From contig OY744525.1 of the NCBI GenBank assembly GCA_963556195.1, forward strand, positions 82,380,165 to 82,444,164: 64,000 nucleotides of DNA, read 5' to 3'. Positions 54,686 to 64,000 of this stretch are shown one piece after another. The stretch comes from Sepiola atlantica. Its lineage: Eukaryota; Mollusca; Cephalopoda; Sepiida; Sepiolidae. The notes beneath the pieces were generated by a model. It saw only the letters and a program-made list of their open reading frames with translations. It had not been told where the DNA came from and did not search any database. Both the position numbers and the translations under genes were made by a program. The first letter of the stretch is position 1. Every line of letters begins with the position of its first letter.

Positions 54686-54891
54686 AATTAAAATGGAATA
54701 CGCGGAAGACCTAAAAAGCTCAAAGTTTCACATATCTTCCCTCTCTACATGAACCCTACCACTATATATTTCTCATAATTTATAGACTTTCTCGTCTTTT
54801 GTCCTGTTTTGCATTTTTTCGTTCGCTCTTGACAAAGCCCATATAACATTTGGGCGAAACGTTGAGCTTTTTAGGTCTTCCGCTTATTCCA

Positions 54892-54899
<8 letters not shown>
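54686..54899. mobile_element. Foldback element with 46-bp arms
   Basis: Left AATTAAAATGGAATACGCGG, AAGACCTAAAAAGCTCAAAG, TTTCAC is an inverted copy of right GCGAAACGTTGAGCTTTTTA, GGTCTTCCGCTTATTCCATT, TTAATT. Only a few mismatches are seen. The interior of 122 bases has no gene. TA arrays lie on both sides. Confidence 0.88.

Positions 54900-54953
<54 letters not shown>
54900..54953. repeat. TA microsatellite
   Basis: Pure TA run directly abutting the foldback element. Confidence 0.95.
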
Positions 54954-54955
<2 letters not shown>

Positions 54956-55343
54956 TGTAATGACCCAAGCGATTTCAGATAATTTTTCTGGTGCCAATTA
55001 CCACTCTGCAATGCTTGTCGCAGAGTACAGTTCATCCAGTAGTCAGAGAGGTCGACTCCTTTGTTAAAAACGAAATCCACTTCTCTCTTGTCTATTTTCA
55101 CTTTTTCCCATGTATAGATATATATTCTCAGATATCTAGCTACGTGACCTTCTCTCAAAGAAGGGAGACTAATATTTGAAAAATTAGATTTTAAATTGTT
55201 TTCTAAGAGTGCAGATGAAATTATATTAGGCTCTCGGTTGAAAAAATATACCAGTAAACGATATTTTATTTCACTTAACCTTTTTTCCATTTGTTAAGCA
55301 CATATCTATGCTCAATGTTTTTCTTTTCGTCACACGTGTGTAT

Positions 55344-55344
<1 letters not shown>
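54954..55344. other. Unassigned; minus-strand frame
   Basis: A minus-strand frame (54952-55290) reads EKRLSEIKYRLLVYFFNREP near its start and is moderately protein-like, with no recognised domain. It is probably decayed transposon sequence. Confidence 0.3.
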
Positions 55345-55415
<71 letters not shown>

Positions 55416-55430
55416 ATATATGTGTGTGTT
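55345..55430. repeat. CA/TA/GT compound microsatellite
   Basis: CACACACACA, a TA run of about 46 bases, then GTGTGTGTGTG and further GT. Confidence 0.95.
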
Positions 55431-55535
55431 ACTATTTCATATACGCTTAAAATATAAAATAATATAATCACATGCATATATTTTTTCATTATTTGTTCAA
55501 ACAATGCGCAATATGTGAGTAGAGCTTAGTACTAT

Positions 55536-55703
55536 TAGTATGAAAATATACTTATGGCAAGTAAGCAACACAGAAACGTTCGTGTTTTAATCCCGGGTGA
55601 TATCACCAAGCTAGAAACGTTTGTGGCAATTAACCTAATAATTTCATCCCGAGAACGAAACACGAACGTCTCTTTGTAGCTAACTTGCCATACGTATATT
55701 TCA

Positions 55704-55708
<5 letters not shown>
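55536..55708. mobile_element. Foldback element with about 60-bp arms
   Basis: Left TAGTATGAAAATATACTTAT, GGCAAGTAAGCAACACAGAA, ACGTTCGTGTTTTAATCCCG mirrors right CCCGAGAACGAAACACGAAC, GTCTCTTTGTAGCTAACTTG, CCATACGTATATTTCATACT. A TA array follows. Confidence 0.88.

Positions 55709-55745
<37 letters not shown>
55709..55745. repeat. TA microsatellite
   Basis: Pure TA run. Confidence 0.95.
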
Positions 55746-55747
<2 letters not shown>

Positions 55748-56743
55748 TTTCTTTATTTATGAGACTACCGTGCGCGAAAATAGACCTATATATCCCCCTA
55801 GCTTTCTATCTATCGAGATATCTACGTCCATAGTCACCTATTTATCTATCTATCACTCTCTCTGACTATCCTATTCATTAGACTGAACATATCTGACATA
55901 TTTACCTGCGTATGCACGTATGCACTTATCTGCCTGTCTGCCAGGTTATCGCATTCAATAGTGCCAAATCTATTTATCTATATTTATTGTCATATGTATC
56001 TATCTCCGTATGTATTCTTCTTGCGACATTTGTCGGTATCTATCACTATCCATTATCTACATCTTCTACTCACCCATCGTTCTTCTTTGAATTATTCTGA
56101 TATTCATTTTGTAAATCAAGAAGACATACATCAAACACAACCAAGTAAACACTTCTTTTTACAAAATGTTTATTCCATACACACACACACACACACCCAA
56201 GCGAAACTAAGTTACAACCAAACGGACACTTGTTCCTTCTCGACAAATAACGATACGCTTGTTCTCTCCTGTCTTCGTCAAACAAACGCAAAATAGAAAA
56301 AGAAAGAAAGCAAAAAATTAAATATGGTAAACAAGCACACGACTGCAATAGTACTGGTTGACCGATAGCGGTGAATATATACACTTAAATAATTCTCTAG
56401 AGATTGTGTATAGAGAACCACCTAGCGGAATGCACAAACAACACACAGAAGGGACGTAATCCAGTTGCGTTGCAAAAGAATCCGGTGCACGCCATTCGAG
56501 CGCTGGCTGACCACTCCGTGTACATGCTGATATGACTTTTTTATTCGTTTCTTTTTTATTTGTGTTGTATTTTATTCTTTTGTCGGTCAAACGCAAGGGT
56601 GGGACGCGGGAAGAGTTTGTGGGCGAAACAAACTCGCTATGGAATTCGAAGGTTAGTTTGAGACGGGAATAAACGTTGTTTAGCGGCCAAAAGAACAATG
56701 CGTTGGCTGTGTATTATCCCAACATGAAATATACCATTAATCA

Positions 56744-56745
<2 letters not shown>
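55746..56745. other. Unassigned, 1 kb
   Basis: TATC/TCTG-type short repeats at 55800-56060 and a CA run at 56179-56195. The segment 56595-56705 (GTGGGCGAAACAAACTCGC, GCGGCCAAAAGAACAATGCG) loosely resembles 61835-61915 (GTGGGCGATGACACTCTGCG, GACCAAAGAACAATGC), so a dispersed repeat may be present. Confidence 0.35.

Positions 56746-56833
<88 letters not shown>
56746..56833. repeat. TA then GT compound microsatellite
   Basis: TA run to 56792, GT run to 56833. Confidence 0.95.
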
Positions 56834-56836
<3 letters not shown>

Positions 56837-57465
56837 AATGAAATAATTCCAGGAGGTAATCCGGGTATGAGAGCTCAATGTAATAAACAGAACAAGAATA
56901 AGATAAATGTAGTAAAACGAAATAACATAATTATCGATGCAATAATTTATTTCAACCTTGTGGTATTTTCAAGTATCCGATTTAGACGATTACATTTTTG
57001 AAACTAAAAAAAAAAGTTTAAATTCACACTCGACAATTCAAATATAATTGGAGAGAGAGGGAGTAATAACCTATGTAATACATATTTAGAGAAAGGGGGA
57101 AATTTGAAGCATATTTAATCTATAATTATGTAGTGAGAGGGGAATTATATAATTTATTACAGAGGGAAGAGGAGGCCATATATATAAGTAGAAATTGTAA
57201 AAGAGGGCATGGAGGAGAGGGGGGGGGGTTCAATGTTTCTCAAAAAATCAGTTCGTGTTAAAAATCACCAGTATTAACCCTGCTATTTGGAGGATGGCAC
57301 TTACAGTTTAGCGACTAAGGTATGTTGTGGGTGGGGAAGGAGAACCTAAAAGTAAGATTTGAAAGTAGACCCAGACATTCAAGATCGATTACTACATCAC
57401 GCACGTACACATGTATGCATAAACACGTACACACCATATGTACATACACACCCACACACATATAA
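56834..57465. other. No feature recognised
   Basis: Purine-rich with G runs near 57220. No gene. Confidence 0.45.
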
Positions 57466-57584
57466 TTATATATATCTCCCTCTAATAAATATATATATAT
57501 ACATATATATATATCTCCCTCTAATGAATATATATATATATCTCCCTCTAATGAATATATATATATATATATATCTCCCTCTAA

Positions 57585-57619
<35 letters not shown>

Positions 57620-57625
57620 TTCTAA

Positions 57626-57656
<31 letters not shown>

Positions 57657-57664
57657 CCTTCTAA

Positions 57665-57703
<39 letters not shown>

Positions 57704-57709
57704 TTCTAA

Positions 57710-57750
<41 letters not shown>

Positions 57751-57756
57751 TTCTAA

Positions 57757-57809
<53 letters not shown>

Positions 57810-57877
57810 CTAATGAATATATATATATATATATATCCCTCTAATGAATATATATATATATATATATATCCCTCTAA

Positions 57878-57912
<35 letters not shown>

Positions 57913-57916
57913 CTAA

Positions 57917-57951
<35 letters not shown>

Positions 57952-57986
57952 CTAATGAATATATATATATATATATCTCCCTGTAA

Positions 57987-58027
<41 letters not shown>

Positions 58028-58031
58028 CTAA

Positions 58032-58062
<31 letters not shown>
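57466..58062. repeat. Interrupted TA array with CCCTCTAATGA inserts
   Basis: About 14 TA runs of different length are each separated by CTCCCTCTAATGAA or CCTTCTAATGAA. The insert is almost constant while the TA number varies. Confidence 0.95.
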
Positions 58063-58066
<4 letters not shown>

Positions 58067-58083
58067 ATGAAAAATAATTTCGC

Positions 58084-58139
<56 letters not shown>

Positions 58140-58161
58140 GCGAAATTATTTTTCATCTTTC
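58063..58161. repeat. Palindrome with TA core
   Basis: AAAGATGAAAAATAATTTCG, CATTTATATA is mirrored by TATATAAATGCGAAATTATT, TTTCATCTTT around a TA run. Confidence 0.85.
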
Positions 58162-58460
58162 ACACCTATGTCACCCTCAAAACGACTGACTGTTATTACA
58201 ATCAATAATAAAACAGTCTTTTGAAATACTGTGGATTTATATGCGAGAGCTAAGACCTAAACGCACTACTTGTATGCCTAATTTGCATAACTATTTTAAA
58301 TAGTTTGTAGTAAATTAATGTTTAGTGCTATTCATTTGTTATGTTATTATCCTATTTTCCTCTATATATGTAATAGTTTTGTCAACATGTATAGTAATTA
58401 ATTAATGTGATTTAATAAAAAGGGATAAATTGCACAAAACTATCTTAAAATATTATGGTC
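58135..58460 (+). repeat. Family B repeat, uninterrupted copy (empty site)
   Basis: Aligns with both flanks of the 31891-32582 double SINE insertion. At the target it reads ACAATCAATAATAAAACAGT, then CTTTTGAAATAC, one continuous stretch with no SINE. Downstream TGCCTAATTTGCATAACTAT, TAGTGCTATTCATTTGTTAT and AGTAATTAATTAATG also match. Confidence 0.8.
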
Positions 58461-59339
58461 ATTAATTTTCAAAGGACGGTATTTTAAATGGAAACTATTA
58501 GCTTTTAGAATAGACTTATATTAAAATATGTAATGTAAGTTACACATTTAAAATAAAATACTTAGCGCTTGATTAATAGCCGCCAGGTGACGGGTAGATG
58601 TGTTGCTTATATATATGTATCGTAATCAATATTAATGTCCACCATAATTATAATATTTGATAATAAGCAACGTATTAAGATAATGGCATAAAGTTATGAA
58701 CTGATATTGTTATTTTAGTTTCATCTGATTCCATGGAGCTAATACTCATTCATATTGTATCTATACCTTAAACTGAAATTTTAGAATTAATTTAGCCTCT
58801 TAGGTGATCTTAATCATAATTCCTTTACCATATAACAGTCAGTAATCTATAATTAAAACCCTTCAAGACTATCTAAGATTATTTTATAAGCATGTCCCCC
58901 ACCATTTTTATTGAATAAGTTGATAATTTTAGTTATTTCTTTAGATTAATATAGTCTCCCTTTGATTTAAATCCTTCCCTTCTATCTAAATTTAAGCTTC
59001 TACTTTTGGTCTGCTTTTTGACTGCCGGTATTATCTACCTAGTAATCTAGAGACCTGTAGATTTTCTTTGACTTTCTATTGATGATTGTCTCCCCTGATT
59101 CACAGGAGAGCGGCCAGGCTTCGTTTCGTGATGTCCCTTTGTATGTCATTTTCTATAGAACTGACCAGGAGAATTTGTTACTATCCTGAGAGATTTGAAA
59201 ACATTTTACTGCTGAGAGTAACGCTTGGTTACAATTTAAATCTGCTGGTTACCTTTTGTTCTGATTGCTAATATTTTTACAGAAAAAATGTGCAGTCTGG
59301 TAAAAGCACGATGTATAATCCAGCCTGATAACCGAATTG

Positions 59340-59341
<2 letters not shown>
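58461..59341. other. No feature recognised
   Basis: AT-rich sequence; small frames only. Confidence 0.5.
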
Positions 59342-59376
<35 letters not shown>

Positions 59377-59505
59377 ATTTTTTTCTATAATATATATATA
59401 TATATATTTTTTTTTCTATAATATATATATATATATATTTTTTTTCTATAATATATATATATATATTTTTTTTTTCTATAATATATATATATATATATTT
59501 TTTTT

Positions 59506-59542
<37 letters not shown>

Positions 59543-59580
59543 GTGAATTTTTTCTATAATAATATATATATATATATATT
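59342..59580. repeat. Minisatellite of TA runs and TTTTTTTCTATAA
   Basis: Six to seven units of about 32 bases, each a TA run plus TTTTTTTTCTATAA. Confidence 0.95.
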
Positions 59581-59934
59581 TATGCAAAAATTGTTTAGAA
59601 TAACAGAATTTGTCTGTTTAATTATACCTTCTTTTTTTTCAATTTTTTATAGTCTTTTTTTGTATTAAAATAAAAAGAAAAAATAATACATGTTCCATAG
59701 GTTTCACGAACGTTTTCGATTCTTCGTCGAATCATCCTCAGGTGTCAAAAGCAAATGAAAAAAAAAAGCTGGAGAAGGACGAGAATTTTAAAAAGACGGT
59801 CGAGAAACGCGCATAGAACGTCTGTCGCATTGTTCTAGGAAGTTGTTGATTTAAATTCAGCAACGCTGGATGGCATCACAGAACAAAATTGCATTACGTT
59901 AAGCATTTGAAAATGTTACCACTGGTTTCATATG

Positions 59935-59976
<42 letters not shown>

Positions 59977-60130
59977 GTTAACAGTCTTCTTACGTATTAC
60001 ACCATAATCACAAGCTGTGTACTTAGTAAAATACCAATGCCTATATAGACATTATTAATAGTCGAGTGAGCTCTATTCTTTCATAACTAATCACAACCAA
60101 CAATTTGCCTGTACCGGAGTGGTCAACCCA

Positions 60131-60132
<2 letters not shown>
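59581..60132. other. Unassigned; TA run at 59937-59971
   Basis: Contains TTTCACGAACGTTTTCGATT and TTCGTCGAATCATCCTCAGG, possibly an end of a GAAACGTT-type element. No gene. Confidence 0.4.

Positions 60133-60184
<52 letters not shown>
60133..60184. repeat. TA microsatellite
   Basis: Pure TA run. Confidence 0.95.
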
Positions 60185-60190
<6 letters not shown>

Positions 60191-60985
60191 CTCTCTTGTA
60201 ACACATAAGATTACTTAAGTAAATTGTGAAGAGTAGAAGAAGTGGTAGCCATGAAAAAGGAAAGTTACTTGAACCGTATTTAAGTGAAGTCACTCTCTCT
60301 CTTTCTTTTTCAATCATTATTACCAATATTTATTGTTTTGTATTAATAGTATCATTGTTGTTTATTTTACCTTTTAAATTATTTAATTGTATAAACTTCA
60401 TAGTCAATCGTAATATCCAAGTTGTATCATATACTATTGGTAAATGTATCTACAACATACAAATTACCACAGTTCTAATAACACTGGCACTATACTAGCC
60501 GCTGTAATGCATTGGTCCTTTAAGTAAAGTATATATGTTATGTATATATTATACATACATACATACAGGTATACAATCCTAAGTTTAATTATTTTATGTT
60601 GTAATACTCATACTTGCATTCAGATTCAAAGCGGAGCTTATTTATTTTTCATCTTTATATTCGATGTATCAATTGTCATATGTAGCTAGTGTGTGTTGTC
60701 TATTCTATATACATGTAATTTAAAAAAAAATGTTTTCAAGTGCTTGTGTAAATTTAGGTTAGCATGTTTTATTGCAAGTGCAATTATATAAATGTGTATA
60801 TTTACACCCTCTTATCCTATCTGTTTGATATCCGTCTTAATGTAAAGTGTCAATAGTAGGTACTTAACTATATACATATATAATAATAATAAATATTATT
60901 ATACAAAATCTGAGCTCATTAACGTGTGTTCCTCTTAGCAGCTTTTATATTTATTTTAATGACATAAACTACATGATAAATATGA
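60185..60985. other. No feature recognised
   Basis: AT-rich sequence; a 90-codon frame at 60226-60498 is hydrophobic and isoleucine-rich, as expected by chance from the composition. Confidence 0.5.
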
Positions 60986-61260
60986 CTTAGTTCTGGGATT
61001 GATTTATGTTTGAAGAAAATCAATTTTAATTTTTTTTAATTATCCGTAATTTGAAACGAACTCAGCAAATCACCAATCTATCATTTTGCTACGTATATTA
61101 ATTCAACAACTCGTTTGAATGTCTCTGCGAGTATTTACAGAAATATTGAATATTTTTTTTCAACTAATTTACATAGTGTGTTCAAAATCACAGTAATCAC
61201 GTATGAAAAATCAAAGTGGAACAAATAACCGTTGTGACTCAATTAATCACGGTATTCTAG

Positions 61261-61261
<1 letters not shown>
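60986..61261 (+). repeat. Family A, partial copy 9
   Basis: TTATCCGTAATTTGAAACGA, AATGTCTCTGCGAGTATTTA and TTACATAGTGTG parallel 11515-11690 and 14220-14345. It ends CACGGTATTCTAGTA, then a TA run, like copy 1. Confidence 0.6.

Positions 61262-61309
<48 letters not shown>
61262..61309. repeat. TA microsatellite at family A terminus
   Basis: Pure TA run directly after GGTATTCTAGTA. Confidence 0.95.
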
Positions 61310-61311
<2 letters not shown>

Positions 61312-61371
61312 ACATTATGATAAATATTTATATTCTTATCTACATACAGAGGCATTTCATCCTTTTCCGGG

Positions 61372-61440
61372 AATCAGCAGTGTGGAGAATAACTGTTCTG
61401 CCGGTGGCTCGATTCGAACCTCAGACCCAAGTAACCTTTT
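61372..61440 (-). repeat. Possible tRNA-derived SINE head
   Basis: The minus strand carries GAGGTTCGAATCGAG, a good B box. An A box is not clear, so this is a weak call. Confidence 0.3.
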
Positions 61441-61668
61441 AATTTTCAAGTAGGAACCCCTCAATTGAGGAAATAAGAGTCTTTTTATGTCTTTACAAGC
61501 GGACATATCTAGTAGGCTGTCACAACAGTGTTCAACAATCTACTTTCATAGAACATCGTAATTAGCCTAATTTGGCAGCTCATTTTTACTTCTCTCAAAT
61601 AACCCATGCTGCATGAATGGGGCTACAAACAATATTATGATACATATTTTTTAATTCTTATCCACATG

Positions 61669-61710
<42 letters not shown>

Positions 61711-62170
61711 TAAAAATGGAAAGAACAACATTGGGAGCCTAACACGTAATATAATGAGTATTTTATTAGCTATTGGAGAGAAATATTTATTTTACAAAGC
61801 TAAGGCCAACTTGACGGACAAGTGTAAACAGGTGTGTGGGCGATGACACTCTGCGGAATGCGAGGTTTGGTTTCAGAAAAGAAACAACAGCTCCCAGTGA
61901 CCAAAGAACAATGCTTTTGACTTTTCTTTTTTACATGTGTGATAGCAAGTGCGATACTCTGCCCTCAACAGCCAACCGGGAATGATAGCACAGTTTCGAT
62001 GGCTAAAGCGATACAAATGCTGCCAGTAGCGTTTGCCACCGGACAGTGTACTATTTTGACTCATCTATAATGTCGTGTTCCTCTAATTATTTGATGTTCG
62101 TTAAACATTAGCAGTGCATTAATAAAATTATAGACATCTTGATACATCTAAATACAATATTAATTACGTA
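61441..62170. other. Unassigned; TA run at 61671-61708
   Basis: A minus-strand frame (61873-62064) has no recognised domain. See 55746-56745 for a related segment. Confidence 0.35.
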
Positions 62171-62179
62171 TCTCTTTAT

Positions 62180-62195
62180 ATACATATATATATAT

Positions 62196-62246
<51 letters not shown>
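62180..62246. repeat. TA then GA microsatellite
   Basis: ATATATATATAA followed by about 23 GA units. Confidence 0.95.
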
Positions 62247-62248
<2 letters not shown>

Positions 62249-63204
62249 TTTTATCAGTTGTTTCTGCGTATTTATAATGTAGTCCGTCTTTTGTATACTA
62301 TTTAAAATTTCGTAGACAAACGCCTTCGGTTAAAATCGGTTTATACAAATGTCAGAGGCCTTGCTCTGGCATGTCCATTAAACCCGTTTTTTTTATGCCT
62401 CCTGAATGTCTCAGTATATATGTTTTGAAATGTTAATCATCTTTTGTATCAGCCGTTTTCGCCTCAACTTACTCGACATCCAACATTTGGATCAGCCGTT
62501 TCTGCTCAACGCACTTGACTTCTGCTCAAACATTCGATGTTCGAATTATCACAGTCTGCCACAAGGCCTGTCAATATCTTACACTGTTGATTCACCGGCA
62601 AAGAAATGGTAAAGGTTGGGGAAGGAGTTAGGAGGGTGACTGTTGGGTGTCAAATGAATTCTGTTATTTGTTTGATGACCTCTTGTCATACGCCTCGATG
62701 GTAATCAAGTGCTGGAGGGAGTGGTTTTGTTGGAATAAACAAAGTGTATTTTGATGAGGCTTTAAAGACTTCCTGTTTCAATTGAACCGATGAGAAGAGA
62801 TATCGTCATCAAAAGAAAGAGGAAGGAATGTTACAGCAATTTAAAAGGGACAGAAAGAGATGATGAATTGGGAGATAAAAAAGGTGGCGAACACAAAAGA
62901 GAAAGAGAGAGAGAGAGAGAGGGGGGGTGTAAGGGGAGAGCACACAATAAAATGAAAATTATTGCCCAGCGAATGGATTGGAACGAAAAGCTTCAATTAA
63001 ACAATTAGAAAACGATGCTTTTCAGTGGATCTGTCAGCACGCTCGATTAGATTAAGTTCGGCCAGTGCTGCCATAGAAAGCTTCTCTCTCGTCAACTACG
63101 TATTTGCTTCGATGTGCGAGAACATTCTTGTGCGAATGTCTGCGAGGTCAAACACGTATTTTTTTTCCGCCTGGGAAAAATACAGTATTGCCACATTTAG
63201 AAAG
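62247..63204. other. No feature recognised
   Basis: Mixed composition with a short GA run at 62900-62921. Frames of 64-72 codons are without recognised domains. Confidence 0.45.
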
Positions 63205-63435
63205 TCGGTTGGTTGTTAGGTTTTACGGCATGTCAACCGTCGTTGGGCCCTTATTTACGGGCCTTTCCAAGAGTGCAAAGTTAGACACAAGGTCGTTTTT
63301 TTATATGGGAGTGTTCAGCTTCACAAAGAGGGGCACTTTGGATGGAACAAAATTAAGAGTTGCGCCAGTCAATAATCTTTAATCTTCCCGTGGTAGACTA
63401 CAGAACAGATGCTATACTTTAATTAAAACCTGAAG
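63205..63435 (-). repeat. U2-headed SINE, type II, diverged
   Basis: On the minus strand: AATTAAAGTATAGCATCTGT (worn U2 core), then TTAATTTTGTTCCATCCAAA, GTGCCCCTCTTTGTGAAGCT, then ACGACCTTGTGTCTAAC. The body and tail match 20045, 29145 and 37670. Confidence 0.7.
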
Positions 63436-63540
63436 GACAAAGAAGACGCCACAAACTGTACATATGTCCCGTATACGATTGACTGATAGGTCAATTTGTT
63501 TTGTAGGCGTATAATGTGCAAACAGTTAGTCGGTAAACCA

Positions 63541-63636
63541 TGGAGGGCGGCACCGGGGGGGGGGGGCAGGTGTTAAATCGTCCCCCCCCACTTTTTAGGA
63601 GAACCCCCACTTTTATAACTGTCCCGCCGGCCCTGG
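63541..63636. mobile_element. G/C-run element, copy 2
   Basis: GGAGGGCGGCACCGGGGGG at the left and AACTGTCCCGCCGGCCCTG at the right match the ends of 20774-20940. The interior shares CCCCACTTTTTAGGAGAACC. It is shorter than copy 1, which has an extra internal block. Confidence 0.6.
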
Positions 63637-64000
63637 GTAAACGATGGTTTCTATTTAACCCATAGATGGGCTCTGCCAAGTACCTAGTTGTAGTGGTAAA
63701 AAGGGTGGTCCCACACTCTCCCCAAAACTCTTAAATCGGGGCCTTACCACTGAATCAACTTTTGATCATACTCAAGATAGTTAGGGGGAGCTCATCAGGT
63801 TGACAAATAGGGGAGACAGAAAAAAAGGTAGAGGTCTAGAAAAAAATATTTCGGTGTTTGGTACAGGCAAACACTGACTAAGAGAGTTCAAGTGTAATGT
63901 CGTGCCCGGGATAAATTGTATATGACTCATAGAACGGACCCGTTCAGGGACTACCACACCGGGTTAAATCAGACCTGAGAGTAATGCCAACTAAATGATT
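63637..64000. other. No feature recognised
   Basis: Unassigned sequence at the window edge. Confidence 0.45.

Noticed and set aside
63491..63679. Minus-strand frame of 62 codons
   Set aside because: Proline run comes from the G/C homopolymers of the small element.

Overview
The window looks like repeat-dense, AT-rich intergenic or intronic DNA from an animal. A cephalopod mollusc such as an octopus fits best. That is an inference from the long TA microsatellites, the mix of decayed LINEs, SINEs and foldback elements, and the near absence of coding sequence; no marker gene confirms the species. I found no complete host gene. The only long intact reading frame is the 3' end of a BEL/Pao-type LTR retrotransposon at the left edge, whose integrase tail carries a PHD finger and an AT-hook-like motif.

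Layout. 1-1.2 kb: end of the BEL/Pao pol gene and a possible 3' LTR. 1.2-7.3 kb: AT-rich sequence with one U2-type SINE body, possible Helitron-like ends and an AAT/AGT-rich tract. 7.3-8.5 kb: AT minisatellite. 8.5-9.5 kb: decayed LINE with a GA microsatellite inside its coding region, then a foldback element. 9.8-14.3 kb: several copies of a dispersed AT-rich repeat, called family A here. 15.6-17.8 kb: a 235-bp palindrome and a 2-kb-spaced inverted repeat. 19.5-20.3 kb: a cluster of U2-derived and tRNA-derived SINEs. 22.1-27.6 kb: a family A copy interrupted by a 5-kb array of a 49-bp unit (about 102 copies). 29-33.3 kb: more U2-derived SINEs, two of them sharing one target site. 34.8-41.1 kb: family A, further U2-derived pieces and a LINE C-terminus. 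42.6-43.4 kb: polypyrimidine tract. 45.1-46.3 kb: tRNA-like remnant and decayed LINE. 47.7-50.4 kb: family A split by a MITE-like element, plus small hairpins. 52-52.7 kb: inverted repeat with GC-rich arms. 53.6 kb: 5S rRNA-derived sequence. 54-62 kb: TA arrays, foldbacks and an empty-site paralogue of the double SINE insertion. 63.2-63.6 kb: U2-type SINE and a G/C-run element.

The most notable system is retroposition by short RNA-derived elements. At least eight copies carry a head resembling the 5' part of U2 snRNA, in two body types, and they share a 3' tail motif with a tRNA-headed SINE; a shared LINE partner is inferred. Target-site duplications are readable for several copies. The 49-bp satellite is best explained as a tiny insertion resembling a SINE tail plus its 10-bp target duplication, amplified about a hundredfold inside family A.

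All homology statements come from reading and comparing sequence by eye within the window and from general knowledge of the families. No database search was possible. Coordinates of degenerate repeats are approximate, and many stretches hold nothing I recognise; these are listed as such.
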